DNA of 64,000 nt. Source: Streptomyces sp. NBC_00440 (GTDB lineage: Bacteria > Actinomycetota > Actinomycetes > Streptomycetales > Streptomycetaceae). Positions 24,761-58,126 of this stretch are shown here, piece after piece. The translations under genes were made by a program, and so were the position numbers. Position 1 is the stretch's first letter. The number at the start of each line of letters is the position of its first letter. The DNA lies in the NCBI RefSeq assembly GCF_036014215.1, contig NZ_CP107921.1:2241501-2305500 (forward strand), written 5' to 3'. The notes beneath the pieces are model-generated. The model saw only the letters and a list, made by a program, of their open reading frames with translations, was not told the DNA's origin and ran no database searches.

Positions 24761-26631
24761 GAGGCGGCCACCGTCTTCAGGCCCGCCGTCACCGGTGCCG
24801 GATGCCAGCAGGCGACCCGGTGGGTGGCATCGAGGTCCTGCAGCGATGGAGCCTCCTCGGCGCAGCGGTCCTGGCGGCGCGGACAGCGGGGCTCGAACGG
24901 GCATCCCGGTGCAGGCACGAGCGGGTCGGGCGGTGCGCCATCGATCGTCGGCAGTGGTCGGCCGCGGTCGGCAGCGAGGTCCGGCACCGAGGCGACCAAG
25001 GCCCGGGTGTAGGGGTGCCGGGCGCCGCCGTCGGCGAGGCGGTCGGCGGGCACGGCCTCGACGATGGTGCCCGCGTACATCACCAGGACTCGTTCGCAGA
25101 ACTCCCCCACGAGTGCGATGTCGTGACTGATGAACAGGATCGCGGCGGAAGTGTCCCGCCGGATGTCGGTGAGCAGCCGGGTGATCTGCCGCTGCACAGT
25201 GACGTCGAGTGCGGTGGTCGGTTCGTCAGCGATGATCAGCCCCGGTCGCGTCATCAGCCCGGCTGCGATCATCACGCGCTGGCGCTGGCCGCCGGAGAGC
25301 TGGTACGGACGTGATCGCAGCAGTGCCGGGGGCAGAGCGACCCGGCGCAGGGCGTCGGCAGCCTCCGCGGCGGCCTGTGCACGGCTCGTACCGCGGTGGG
25401 CCCGGACGGCCTCGGTGAGCTGGGTGCTGATCCGCAGAGACGGGTTGAGCGCCGAGGCCGGGTTCTGGAAGATCACCGACAGGCCCGTCGCGAGGTGCCG
25501 GTCCCGCTCCTTCGGCGTCAGGGCGGCGAGGTCGGCTCCGAGCAGGCGCAGGGTGCGCCGGGACACCCGGGCACCGTAAGGGAGCAGGTCGGCGACGGCG
25601 AGCGCGGTGAGCGACTTGCCAGACCCCGACTCGCCGACCAGCCCGACGGCCTCGCCCGGCCGCAGCGAGAGGCTCACACCGCGCACCGGCTGGATCGTGC
25701 CGCCCGGGGTGGGGAGTTCGACGGTGAGGTCCTCGACCTGGAGGACCAGCCCGTCCACGGCGGGGCCACTCGGTGCGGGCGTCGGTGCGGGGGCGCGCGG
25801 TGCCAGGCCGCGGCGGGCGACGCTCCCGGCCAGGGCCTCACCGAGCAGTTGGAAGGTCAGGGCCGCGTAGAGGACAGCCAAGCCCGGGGCCAACGCGGGC
25901 AGCGGCTCGGCGTAGATCCGGTCGAGTCCCTGACTGAGCAGCAGTCCCCAGTCGTAACCGGGCGGTTGGACGCCCAGGCCGAGGAAGCTCAGCCCGGAGA
26001 GTGCGACCAGAGTGGTACCCGCCGCCGTGGTGGTGCTCAGGAGCAGCGGCTCCGCGATGTTGGGCAGGACGTGCCGCCACAGCAGCCGGTGGCGGCGCAG
26101 GCCGAGGACACGGGCCGCGGCCAGGTGGTCGGTGCCCGCGACCCCTGCGGCGAGGGTCTGGGCGAGCCGGGCGAATCCGGGGACGCCCGCCGCTGCGAGG
26201 GCCAGCACCGCCCCGGCGGTGCCCGCGCCGAATACGACCGCGAGGAACATCGCGACGAGGAGTGCCGGGAAGGCGAGCAGGAGGTTGATCAGCCCGGCGG
26301 TCAGCCGGCGGCCGCGCCGGCCGAGGACTGCGGTACAGGCCCCGACAGCAATTCCCGAGCCCGCGCCGAGCAGGACCGCCGCCAGCGCGAGCAGAAGGGA
26401 GGGCCGGGTGGCCGTCAGGACCCGGGCGAGCAGGTCCCGGCCGAGGCCGTCTGTTCCGAAAGGGTGGGCAGCGGAGGGGCCCCGGAGCACGGCCGAGGGG
26501 TCCGGGCGGTCGGCCGCCACGCCCCAGACCATCGGACCGACCAGGGCGAGCGCGACGAGTGACGCCAGCATGAACGCGGTGACCCAGGCGATGAGTGAGC
26601 GCCGGAAGCCGGATGGAAGGCACATGGTCAC
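24757..26631 (-). CDS. fused ABC permease and ATP-binding protein (DppC-DppD fusion)
   Basis: A 624-residue fusion. Residues 1-280 are a DppC-type permease with about six membrane helices and the EAA-like loop AAARVLGLRRHRLLWRHVLPN. After a Pro/Ala-rich linker, residues 300-600 are a DppD-type ATPase: Walker A GLVGESGSGKSL, signature QLSGGQRQRVMIAA, Walker B PGLIIADEPTTALD. The cysteine-rich C-terminus CPFEPRCPRRQDRC is typical of DppD/OppD. It starts with GTG overlapping the DppB-type stop. These are usually separate genes; fusion is uncommon but known in actinomycetes. Confidence 0.9.
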   Translation of the reverse strand: MTMCLPSGFRRSLIAWVTAFMLASLVALALVGPMVWGVAADRPDPSAVLRGPSAAHPFGTDGLGRDLLARVLTATRPSLLLALAAVLLGAGSGIAVGACTAVLGRRGRRLTAGLINLLLAFPALLVAMFLAVVFGAGTAGAVLALAAAGVPGFARLAQTLAAGVAGTDHLAAARVLGLRRHRLLWRHVLPNIAEPLLLSTTTAAGTTLVALSGLSFLGLGVQPPGYDWGLLLSQGLDRIYAEPLPALAPGLAVLYAALTFQLLGEALAGSVARRGLAPRAPAPTPAPSGPAVDGLVLQVEDLTVELPTPGGTIQPVRGVSLSLRPGEAVGLVGESGSGKSLTALAVADLLPYGARVSRRTLRLLGADLAALTPKERDRHLATGLSVIFQNPASALNPSLRISTQLTEAVRAHRGTSRAQAAAEAADALRRVALPPALLRSRPYQLSGGQRQRVMIAAGLMTRPGLIIADEPTTALDVTVQRQITRLLTDIRRDTSAAILFISHDIALVGEFCERVLVMYAGTIVEAVPADRLADGGARHPYTRALVASVPDLAADRGRPLPTIDGAPPDPLVPAPGCPFEPRCPRRQDRCAEEAPSLQDLDATHRVACWHPAPVTAGLKTVAAS

Positions 26632-27596
26632 ATCTCCCGGATGGCCGAACGGGGATCGAGCACGGCGAGCAGAACATCGACGAGGAGGCCGGCGAGCAGC
26701 ACGGTGGTGCCCAGCACCAGCACCATCGCCTGGACCACCGGGTAGTCCTGTGCGACCGCGGACTGGGCCATGGCGGAGCCGATGCCGGGCCAGGCGAAGA
26801 CCTTCTCGACCAGCACGGTGCCTGCGATCAGGGCGGGCAGCAGACTGCCGGCGACCGTGAGTGCGGCTGTGGCCGTGTTCGGTGCGGCGTGCCGGAGGTA
26901 CCGGCGCGCGGGAGACAGCCGTTTGCTCCGGGCGGTACGCAGGTAGTCCTCGTTCAGCACCTTCAGCGCCTCCACCCGGACGATGCGGAGCAGGACAGCG
27001 GTGGGGGCGAGGGAGAGCGCGAGGACGGGCAGGACGAAGGACCCGACGCCCGCCGCGCCGGCCACCGGAAGCAGTTGGAGGCCGACGGCCAGCAGCGCGG
27101 TGAGTCCGGCGGCCAGGACGAAGTCCGGCACTCCGGCCAGACCGGCGGTGACCGCAGTGAACGCCAGCTCGGTGCGCGGGCGGCGGCCGTCAAGGGTGCG
27201 GACGGCGGCGAGCAGACCGCCGGGCAGGGCGACGACAAGGGTGACCACGAAGGCGAGGCCGGCGATCTCCAGAGTGGCCGGCAGCCGAGTGCGGATTATC
27301 TCCGCGACCGGTGTGCCGGTGACCAGAGAGGTGCCCAGGTCCCCGTGCAGGAGGCCACCGAGGTAGTGCCAGTACTGGGACGGGAAGGGTGTGTCGAGCC
27401 CGAGGGCGTGCCTGCGTGCGAGCACCAGGTCGGGGGCGGCGTCGACGCCGAGCGCGGCCCGGACCGGATCGCCCGGGACGAGACGGATCATCGCGAAGGA
27501 CGCGGTGAGCACGAACCCGAGGGAGAGGAGCAGCCGGAGGATGCGGCGGCCGAGGAACACCGTCCAGGGGTGCCGCAGCAACTGGGGTACGGACAT
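26628..27596 (-). CDS. ABC transporter permease (DppB/OppB type)
   Basis: A 322-residue permease with about six membrane helices. Motifs are FAMIRLVPGDPVRAALG near the N-terminus, ETEY-like LNEDYLRTARSKRLSPARRYLRHAAPN (EAA loop), and VLVEKVFAWPGIGSAMAQSAVAQDYPVVQA near the end. All fit DppB. The ATG at 27596 is chosen, with GAGGG upstream; the ORF continues 184 codons further back into the binding-protein gene in another frame, which is not real. Confidence 0.9.
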   Translation of the reverse strand: MSVPQLLRHPWTVFLGRRILRLLLSLGFVLTASFAMIRLVPGDPVRAALGVDAAPDLVLARRHALGLDTPFPSQYWHYLGGLLHGDLGTSLVTGTPVAEIIRTRLPATLEIAGLAFVVTLVVALPGGLLAAVRTLDGRRPRTELAFTAVTAGLAGVPDFVLAAGLTALLAVGLQLLPVAGAAGVGSFVLPVLALSLAPTAVLLRIVRVEALKVLNEDYLRTARSKRLSPARRYLRHAAPNTATAALTVAGSLLPALIAGTVLVEKVFAWPGIGSAMAQSAVAQDYPVVQAMVLVLGTTVLLAGLLVDVLLAVLDPRSAIREM

Positions 27597-27625
27597 GGTG
27601 GGCCCTCGGTCACTGAGGTGGGAGG

Positions 27626-29209
27626 TCACTGGTGGAGCCGGATGCTGGTGGGAACGAGCTGGCCGCCGAAGGTTGTGGCGAAGGTGGTGCGGTAGCCGTA
27701 CGCACTGCTCCGGCCTTCGGCGATCGGCAGCGCGTCGGCCGAGCGGAAGAGCGCGGCGGCTGCCCGGTTCCAGGTGGCGCATCCGGTGGTGTCGGTCTCG
27801 CGGAGCGCCTGGGCGACCAGGGCGTCGTACTCGGGATTGGTCACCCCCGCGAAATTGAGGCCCTGGGCAGGGGTCGAGCCGGAGAAGAAGGGGGTGAAGC
27901 CGGCCGGCAGGGCGAAACCGGGGGTGCTGCCGACCACCACGTCGAAGTCGGCGCTGCGGTACATGGCATTGACGAGGGCGGGCAGGCTCTCGGTCACCAG
28001 GTCGACCTCGGCGCCGAGCTCCGTCCACTCCCGGGCCATCAGCTCGGCGACGGAGGCCAAGGTCGGGCCGAGGTCGGGGCTGGTGATCAGGCGAAGCCGG
28101 AGCACCCGGCCGTCCTTGGTCAGCGGGCCGTCGGCGGAGCGGGTCCACCCGGCGTCACGCAGGGCCCCGACGGCATTCCGCGCGGGCAGATTGGCATCGG
28201 CGAGGTCAGCGTGGCAGACGGCGCCCTCGGCGCCGAAGTCGGTGGCTGGCCTGCCGGTGCCGCCGACGGCGACGTTGGCCAGGCCCCGGCGGTCGAGGGC
28301 GGAGACCAGGGCGCGGCGCAGCTCCCGGTCCGCGAGTACCCGGTCTGGGCGCTGGTTGAAGAACGTGAGCCCGACCACGGTCGCCACGTCGGCGGTGGCC
28401 AGGCCGTGGCCGGTGAGCCGGGCGCGGTCCGGCCCGCTCACGCTCGCGATGTCGACGCCTCCGGTGAGCAGCAGGTTCGCCACCGTGGAGGACTGCGGCA
28501 CCACCATGATGATGATGTGCGCGGGGAGGCCAGGGGGCGTGGTCGTCGCCCCTGCGGGTCCCCAGGAGTAGCCGTCGCGGACAGTGAACTCGTACGGTCC
28601 GCCAGGGGTGTAGTGGGTCAGTACGTAGGGGCCGGTTCCCTGGGTGGCGCGGTCCAGCGAACCGGGCCGGTCGAGGCCGGCGGGGCAGACGATCGGCAGC
28701 AGACCGATGGTGCGGGTGAGGAAGGGGAAGGGGGAGGCGGCGGCCACCGACACCCTGCCGGTCCCGTCGTCGGCGCTCGCGGTGTACGGGACGTTCGGGA
28801 GGACGGTCCGGGCGCCGGCGAGCTGGTTGGCCAGGTTCCCCGCGTAGGTGAGTGCCCGGGCCACCGCCGAGGCGGTGAGGAGAGTTCCGTCGGAGCAGGT
28901 GACGCCTGGGCGGAGGGTGAAGGTGGCCGTGGTGGTGGTGGCCTTCCAGGAGGAGGCCAGGCCGGTGACCAGAGTGCCGTCGGGGGCGAGGTTGACCAGG
29001 GAGTCGTAGGCGTAGCGGGCCTGGGCGGCGCCGAAGGCGGAGTACGGGTCGAAGCTCGATGTCTCACTGGACTCAGCGATCCGGACGGTGCCTTGGTCCA
29101 CCAGGGAGGTGCTCGTCGAGGAGGTGGCGACGCCGCCACAGCCGCCCAGCGCGACGGCCGAGGCCATGAGAGCGGCCGCCAGGGCGACCGGCGGAGTGCG
29201 TCGGAGCAT
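27626..29209 (-). CDS. ABC transporter substrate-binding lipoprotein (SBP_bac_5)
   Basis: A 527-residue peptide/nickel-type binding protein. It has a lipoprotein signal (hydrophobic stretch then LGGC, Cys about residue 24), and the family body includes VRIAESSETSSFDPYSAFGAAQARYAYDSLV, FTLRPGVTCSDGTLLTASAV and FFNQRPDRVLADRELRRALVSALDRRG. It would present peptides or another ligand to the DppB/C/D/F-type transporter downstream. The start at 29209 gives a normal signal peptide. No clear ribosome-binding site is seen, so an ATG ten codons upstream remains possible. Confidence 0.88.
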   Translation of the reverse strand: MLRRTPPVALAAALMASAVALGGCGGVATSSTSTSLVDQGTVRIAESSETSSFDPYSAFGAAQARYAYDSLVNLAPDGTLVTGLASSWKATTTTATFTLRPGVTCSDGTLLTASAVARALTYAGNLANQLAGARTVLPNVPYTASADDGTGRVSVAAASPFPFLTRTIGLLPIVCPAGLDRPGSLDRATQGTGPYVLTHYTPGGPYEFTVRDGYSWGPAGATTTPPGLPAHIIIMVVPQSSTVANLLLTGGVDIASVSGPDRARLTGHGLATADVATVVGLTFFNQRPDRVLADRELRRALVSALDRRGLANVAVGGTGRPATDFGAEGAVCHADLADANLPARNAVGALRDAGWTRSADGPLTKDGRVLRLRLITSPDLGPTLASVAELMAREWTELGAEVDLVTESLPALVNAMYRSADFDVVVGSTPGFALPAGFTPFFSGSTPAQGLNFAGVTNPEYDALVAQALRETDTTGCATWNRAAAALFRSADALPIAEGRSSAYGYRTTFATTFGGQLVPTSIRLHQ

Positions 29210-29734
29210 GGCGTCATGGTCGCACCGGGGCTTGGCCAAGGTGACTCAACTGACCTGTACGGAAGGCATGTTCGAACATCCCGGATCGCCAGGCGGCTTG
29301 GCCGGGAGCCTTCGGAGACGACTGTGGCGGCGATTCTTGATTCACCCCTACGAGGGGTGCCGCGCCCGCCGTGTCACCCGCCGCCCCATCCCCGGGGCTG
29401 GGGCGGCGGGTGTCGGTCAGACATGGCACTCCTTCGAGACAGTAATCAGTTAATAGTTCTGGAGGGTGTTCGGGCGCGCCGCAATTCAGGTTACGCGGAG
29501 AGGCCATCACCACCCACATGAGTGAACTTGTAGTGGGTCATTTGGCTGAGGCGGGCGTGGCTCGACTACCGTGATCACGGGATCGGACGGCGCATTCTGA
29601 TGTCCGGGAATTCGATTCGTCAGATGAGTCCCGGATTTCGAGATGGAATGCTTCATATACGCCCGGCTGTGCACTGTTCGGTGTTCGCCGCTCCCGGGTT
29701 CCCTGTCATACGTACGTAGAGAGGATGGAGCATC
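29210..29734. other. intergenic region with several hairpins
   Basis: About 525 bp upstream of the binding-protein operon. It contains a 12-bp palindrome ATGTTCGAACAT (29268-29279), a 7-bp stem CACCCC-TACG-type hairpin (29342-29358) and a large hairpin (29375-29412). The hairpins could form a leader structure for the transporter mRNA. No coding frame is convincing. Confidence 0.5.
29375..29412. terminator. large GC hairpin in the transporter leader
   Basis: Perfect 14-bp arms (29375-29388 and 29399-29412) around a loop containing CCCCGGGG. Upstream of the minus-strand transporter operon, so it may attenuate it. Whether it terminates transcription in either direction is not known. Confidence 0.5.
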
Positions 29735-30058
29735 ATGCCGCCTGTAGTACCGCCCTTCCTGTTCGGCCTCATCGTCGCGCCACTGGCCAAACGTCTGCTC
29801 AAGCCCCTGGTGGGTGGAGTCGTCAAAGCGTCCGTCGGCATCGCGATGGAGGTGAAGAAGGCAGCTCAGGAGGCCGGGGAGAACATCCATGACCTCGCAG
29901 CCGAAGTGGCCGCCGACGTGGTGGCCGCCCAGATCGCCGCCGGTGAGACCGAAAGCCACTCCGGCGACGGCCAGCACGCCACCGGGCAGGGCGCCAAGGG
30001 GGAACCGAGGACCCCTAAGATCCGCACGACCGGCAGCGCCGCCGGAAAGGCGCACTGA
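29735..30058 (+). CDS. DUF5132-like small protein
   Basis: A 107-residue protein. The N-terminal half has a hydrophobic segment (VVPPFLFGLIVAPLAKRLLKPLVGGVVKASVGIAMEVKKAAQEA); the tail is hydrophilic. The pattern matches proteins I know as DUF5132, which often sit just upstream of a metal-associated-domain ATPase. Here the next gene is an ABC exporter with a similar N-terminal domain. Function unknown. GAGAGGAT precedes the ATG. Confidence 0.62.
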   Translation: MPPVVPPFLFGLIVAPLAKRLLKPLVGGVVKASVGIAMEVKKAAQEAGENIHDLAAEVAADVVAAQIAAGETESHSGDGQHATGQGAKGEPRTPKIRTTGSAAGKAH

Positions 30059-30207
30059 CGGCCCGTAAGGGATCACGGCCGCCGCCAGGCGCGCATGCCG
30101 ATCGATTTCGACGGAATGCGCGCGGGCGGCGGCCGTTGACAGGCCGTTCACTCATCGAGATCTGCCGCCCACCATTTCCCGCTCCGTAGCCGTAATCTGC
30201 CCTGTCC

Positions 30208-32547
30208 GTGGCGGATTTCCGCGACCTCCGCAAACAGGTGATCGTACACATGCCATCGCTACTGGGTGCCGCCACCGAATTCCGCTCCGTGGAATTGGGT
30301 GCGAGCCCGCGCTCGGTCACACCGGGCCGTCAGCGCTGGGACGTCAAGCTGGTCCTCGGACGCCCCCGGGCGGCCGAGATCCTCGCCGCTGCGCTGCGCC
30401 ACATTCCCGGGATCACCGAGGCCCAGGCCAACCCCGTCACCGGCGGGGTGCTCGTCCGGCATGATGCGCGGCTGCGTGCCACGGACATCGGCCGTATCGT
30501 CCGCAGGGCCGTCACCCGGGTCGCGGAAGTCCCGACCGGAGTGGGGCGTCCGGCCCCGGCCGGCCCCGGCGCTGCGCCGACGCCTCGGGTGGATCCCGGC
30601 CTGGTCGTGCGCCCTGTGCTCGCCGTCGGCGGCGGGGTCGCGGCCGGGGTCGCGCTGATCAAGGGCTCGGCGCTGAGCAAGCAGCTGGTGGCCGCGGGCG
30701 GGGTTGCAGCAGCGACCGCGGTCGTCCTGCGGAAGGCCTGGCGCGGAACTGTCGACACGTCCCGGGACGCGACCGGGCGCGGTGCCGAGCGTCACCCCTT
30801 GCTGGAGATCGTCGGTCCGCACCGGCGCCGTCTCTACCAGGCTGCTGCCCTGTCCGTCGCCTGCCAGGCTGCGGAGATGGCGCTCGGCACCTTCCTCGGA
30901 TGGACCGGACTGGTCCTCATCAAGGGTGAGGCAGCTCCGCTGGTGAGCCTCGGCCTGACCACGGCCTCCGCTCAACTCTGGGGCTTGGCGGGGCTGGTGG
31001 CTGTCGCCTGTGCCGCGGTGGCGGGCCTCTCTTACGCCTCGAACCTCCAGTGGCGACGACTCGGCCAGGACATCGAGCACGAGTGGCGGAGCCGCACGTA
31101 CCGACACGTGCAGCACCTCGAACTGGGTCACTTGGAGGGTGAGCGGACCAGCAGGGTTGCCGGCGCACTCACCAACGACGTCGGCCAGTTGGGCGCATTC
31201 TTCGCCGGCCCGGCCAACGACGTGTTGCAACTCGGCACCAGCCTGGCCGTCCTGGTGCCGGCGTTCCTCCTGCTGGCACCCCAGATCGCCTGGATCGCAT
31301 TCCTGCCGATCCCGGTCATCGCCTGGCTGTCGCTGCACCACCAGGAGAAGGCCGCGGCAGACTACGCCGTCACCGGTGAGTGCCGGTCCAGGCTGGGCAG
31401 CCAGGTGATCAACTCGCTCGAAGCCGGTGCGACCGTCAAGGGCTTCTGCACCGAGGACTACGAAGCCGAACGCATCGACGAGCTGAGCGAGTCGGTCCAG
31501 GAGAGCAGCCGGCAGACCGACCGGAGCACGAGCCGCCACGCCGAGACCGTCCGGTCCTGCACCACCGCATCGATGGCGGCAACCCTGCTGATCGGCGGAC
31601 GTTCGGTACTCAACGGCACCCTGCGCTTCGAGGTGTTCAGCCCACTGATCGGGCTGCCTCAGATGCTGCTGATGCGGATGAGCCGGCTCGGCGGCATCGC
31701 CGACCAGTACCAGCGCACCCTCGCCTCATACAACCGGGTCCAGCGGCTGCGCGCCCTGCCCGTCGAGGCCGACGGCGGCGACGAGACGGTCGACCTCGCC
31801 GAGGTGCAGGGCGAAATCGTCCTCGACAGGGTCACCTTCGCCTACCCCGGTCGGGCGACGGCACTGCAGGACCTCTCGCTGACCATCCCGGCCGGGCAGG
31901 TGACCGCCCTGGTGGGCGCCACCGGATCCGGCAAGACGACGATCGCCAGACTGCTGATGCGATTCCAGGACGCCCAGTCCGGAAGGGTACTGATCGACGG
32001 ACAGGACATTCGGGACCTGCGGCGCCACAACCTGCGGCACGCCATCGGCTTCGTCGCCCAGGATCCGTTCCTCTTCGACGGCAGCATCGCCGACAACATC
32101 CGCTACGGCAGCTTCGGAGCCTCCGACGAGGCAGTGCTCCAGGCCGCCGCCATGGCCGAGGCCCACACCTTCATCGCGACCCTGCCGGACGGCTACGCCA
32201 CCCTGATCGGTGAACGCGGTGCCGCTCTCTCCGGCGGCCAGCGGCAGCGGATCGCCCTGGCTCGCGCGATCCTCAAGGACTCGCCGGTCGTGATCCTCGA
32301 CGAAGCCACCTCCGCCGTCGACAACGAGACCGAGGCCGCCATCCAGCGCACACTGCGCGGCTTCGCGGCCGACCGCACGATGGTCGTCATCGCCCACCGC
32401 CTCTCCACGGTCCGCCACGCCGACCGCATCTACGTCATGGACAAGGGCGGCATCGTCGCCGAACAGGGCACCCACAACGAACTCCTCGCCCAGCACGGTC
32501 TCTACGCATCTCTCTGGCAGCTACAGGCCGGCGAACTCGCCGCCTGA
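30208..32547 (+). CDS. ABC exporter (TMD-NBD) with N-terminal HMA-like domain
   Basis: A 779-residue half-transporter. Residues 1-110 form a small ferredoxin-like domain resembling heavy-metal-associated-like domains (RQRWDVKLVLGRPRAAEILAAALRHIPGITEAQANPVTGGVLVRHD) but with no CxxC. A type I exporter membrane domain follows at about 200-500. The nucleotide-binding domain is complete: Walker A GATGSGKTT, Q-loop FVAQDPFLF, signature ALSGGQRQRIALARAI, Walker B PVVILDEATSAVD and H-loop VIAHRLST. It starts with GTG, lies 105 bp before the NRPS gene and probably exports the product or gives self-resistance. Confidence 0.88.
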   Translation: MADFRDLRKQVIVHMPSLLGAATEFRSVELGASPRSVTPGRQRWDVKLVLGRPRAAEILAAALRHIPGITEAQANPVTGGVLVRHDARLRATDIGRIVRRAVTRVAEVPTGVGRPAPAGPGAAPTPRVDPGLVVRPVLAVGGGVAAGVALIKGSALSKQLVAAGGVAAATAVVLRKAWRGTVDTSRDATGRGAERHPLLEIVGPHRRRLYQAAALSVACQAAEMALGTFLGWTGLVLIKGEAAPLVSLGLTTASAQLWGLAGLVAVACAAVAGLSYASNLQWRRLGQDIEHEWRSRTYRHVQHLELGHLEGERTSRVAGALTNDVGQLGAFFAGPANDVLQLGTSLAVLVPAFLLLAPQIAWIAFLPIPVIAWLSLHHQEKAAADYAVTGECRSRLGSQVINSLEAGATVKGFCTEDYEAERIDELSESVQESSRQTDRSTSRHAETVRSCTTASMAATLLIGGRSVLNGTLRFEVFSPLIGLPQMLLMRMSRLGGIADQYQRTLASYNRVQRLRALPVEADGGDETVDLAEVQGEIVLDRVTFAYPGRATALQDLSLTIPAGQVTALVGATGSGKTTIARLLMRFQDAQSGRVLIDGQDIRDLRRHNLRHAIGFVAQDPFLFDGSIADNIRYGSFGASDEAVLQAAAMAEAHTFIATLPDGYATLIGERGAALSGGQRQRIALARAILKDSPVVILDEATSAVDNETEAAIQRTLRGFAADRTMVVIAHRLSTVRHADRIYVMDKGGIVAEQGTHNELLAQHGLYASLWQLQAGELAA

Positions 32548-32652
32548 CCGCAGAAAAAGTCGCCCCGCCCGCCGATCGCGTGGCACCACCGCACTCGGCG
32601 CGGCCCGGCACGCCCTGCGCGCATGCCCGCCCACACTTCTGGAGGTACCCCC

Positions 32653-56622
<23,970 letters not shown>

Positions 56623-56625
56623 CCC

Positions 56626-56841
56626 ATGACCAACCCCTTCGACGACCAGGACGGCACCTTCCTCGTCCTCGTCAACGACGAGAACCAGCACTCGCTCTGG
56701 CCGCAGTTCGCAGACGTCCCGGCCGGCTGGACCGTTGTCCACGGTCCCGACTCCCACGCCGCCTGCCTGGAACACGTCGAGCGGTCCTGGACCGACATGC
56801 GGCCGAAGAGCCTCGCCGACGCCATGAACGCCCAGCGGTAG
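56626..56841 (+). CDS. MbtH-family NRPS chaperone
   Basis: A 71-residue MbtH-like protein: [38 protein letters not shown], then the conserved [18 protein letters not shown] with its Trp residues. It binds A domains and is required for adenylation by many actinomycete NRPSs. It begins three bases after the NRPS stop with AGGAGG overlapping the end of the NRPS gene, so both are made together. Confidence 0.95.
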   Translation: MTNPFDDQDGTFLVLVNDENQHSLWPQFADVPAGWTVVHGPDSHAACLEHVERSWTDMRPKSLADAMNAQR

Positions 56842-56851
56842 CACGGCCGAC

Positions 56852-58099
56852 GTGACCTCCACCGACACACTGGGCGGGGCCCGCGAAACCGCGGGCCCCG
56901 CCCGGCCCGACGACCTCGCCGCGGCCCTGCTCACCTCCGGGGCCCGGCGGGACCCGTACCCGCTCTACGCCCGCATGCGGAGCGAGGACCCGGTCCATCG
57001 AAGCCCCCAGGGCATCTGGTACCTCACCCGGTACGCGGACGTCGAGGCAGCGCTGGGCGACCTGCGGCTGTCCAACGACCGGGACCGGATGACCCGCGCG
57101 TACAGCGCGCTCGGCGGCGACCTCAAAGCCCTCAGCAGGCTCACCGACCGACTCGGCCGGGTGATGACCAACACCGACCCGCCGGACCACGCCCGGCTGC
57201 GCAAACTGGCCAACAGAGCTTTCACCGCCCGGCGGGTGGAGGCGCTGCGCGACGGCGTCCGGCGGATCGTCGACCGGCTCATCGACGAAGCGGTCGCGGC
57301 CGGGCCGGCCATGGACCTGATCGAGGCCGTCGCCTCCCCGCTGCCGATGTCCGTGGTCTGCGAACTCTTCGGCATTCCGGAAGAGGACCAACCGCAGGTC
57401 AAGAGCTGGTTCCGCCGCTTCGGCCGGCTCAGCGAGGACATCGACAGGTCCGAGGCGGCGATCGACCAGTACGAGGAGTACCTGTCCGGGCTCATCCGGC
57501 AGCGCAGGCGTGCACCGGGCGACGACCTGATCAGCGCCCTGGTCGCCACCCAGGCGCAGGACGACCGGCTCACCGACTCCGAACTGCTGTCCACCTGCTT
57601 CGTCCTGATCACCGCCGGCGACGAGACCACCACCCACCTGATCGGCAACGGCGTGCTGGCGCTGCTGCGCCACCCGGACCAACTGGCCCGGCTGCGCGCG
57701 GACCCGGACCTGATCCGCGGCGCCGTCGAGGAACTGGCCCGCTACGACACGGTGACGCAGGCGATCGTCCGGGTGGTGGCGCAGGACCTGGAGATCGGCG
57801 GACGGACGCTGCGGGAGGGCGAGTTGGTCTACCTGTTCCTCGGCGCGACCAACCGCGATCCCGAACGCTTCGAGGACCCCGACCGGCTCGATCTGTCCCG
57901 CCCGGGCAACCGGCACCTGAGCTTCGGCCACGGCCCGCACTTCTGCCTCGGCGGCCCCCTGGCCAAGCTCCAGACGGAGGTAGCCGTCGGCACGCTGGTG
58001 CGCAGGCTCCCCGAGCTGCGGCTGGCCGACGCGTCGGCCCTGGACTGGCGGGACAACCCGCTGCAGCGGCGGCTGACCGCTCTCCCGCTCACCTACTGA
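56852..58099 (+). CDS. cytochrome P450 tailoring enzyme
   Basis: A 415-residue bacterial P450. The I-helix oxygen-activation motif is ITAGDETT, the ExxR motif lies in VEELARYD and the haem loop is FGHGPHFCLGG with the ligating Cys. TNTDPPDHARLRKLANRAF is the usual C-helix region. No reductase or ferredoxin is encoded nearby, so it relies on shared partners. It starts with GTG ten bases after MbtH and likely hydroxylates or cross-links a residue of the peptide, either on the carrier or after release. Confidence 0.93.
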   Translation: MTSTDTLGGARETAGPARPDDLAAALLTSGARRDPYPLYARMRSEDPVHRSPQGIWYLTRYADVEAALGDLRLSNDRDRMTRAYSALGGDLKALSRLTDRLGRVMTNTDPPDHARLRKLANRAFTARRVEALRDGVRRIVDRLIDEAVAAGPAMDLIEAVASPLPMSVVCELFGIPEEDQPQVKSWFRRFGRLSEDIDRSEAAIDQYEEYLSGLIRQRRRAPGDDLISALVATQAQDDRLTDSELLSTCFVLITAGDETTTHLIGNGVLALLRHPDQLARLRADPDLIRGAVEELARYDTVTQAIVRVVAQDLEIGGRTLREGELVYLFLGATNRDPERFEDPDRLDLSRPGNRHLSFGHGPHFCLGGPLAKLQTEVAVGTLVRRLPELRLADASALDWRDNPLQRRLTALPLTY

Positions 58100-58126
58100 C
58101 ACCTGAACGACGAAGGAGTACCGACC

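Noticed and set aside
27632..29521. 629-residue plus-strand frame over the binding-protein gene
   Set aside because: Gly/Glu/Arg-rich shadow without a domain. The opposite strand has a lipoprotein signal and SBP_bac_5 motifs.
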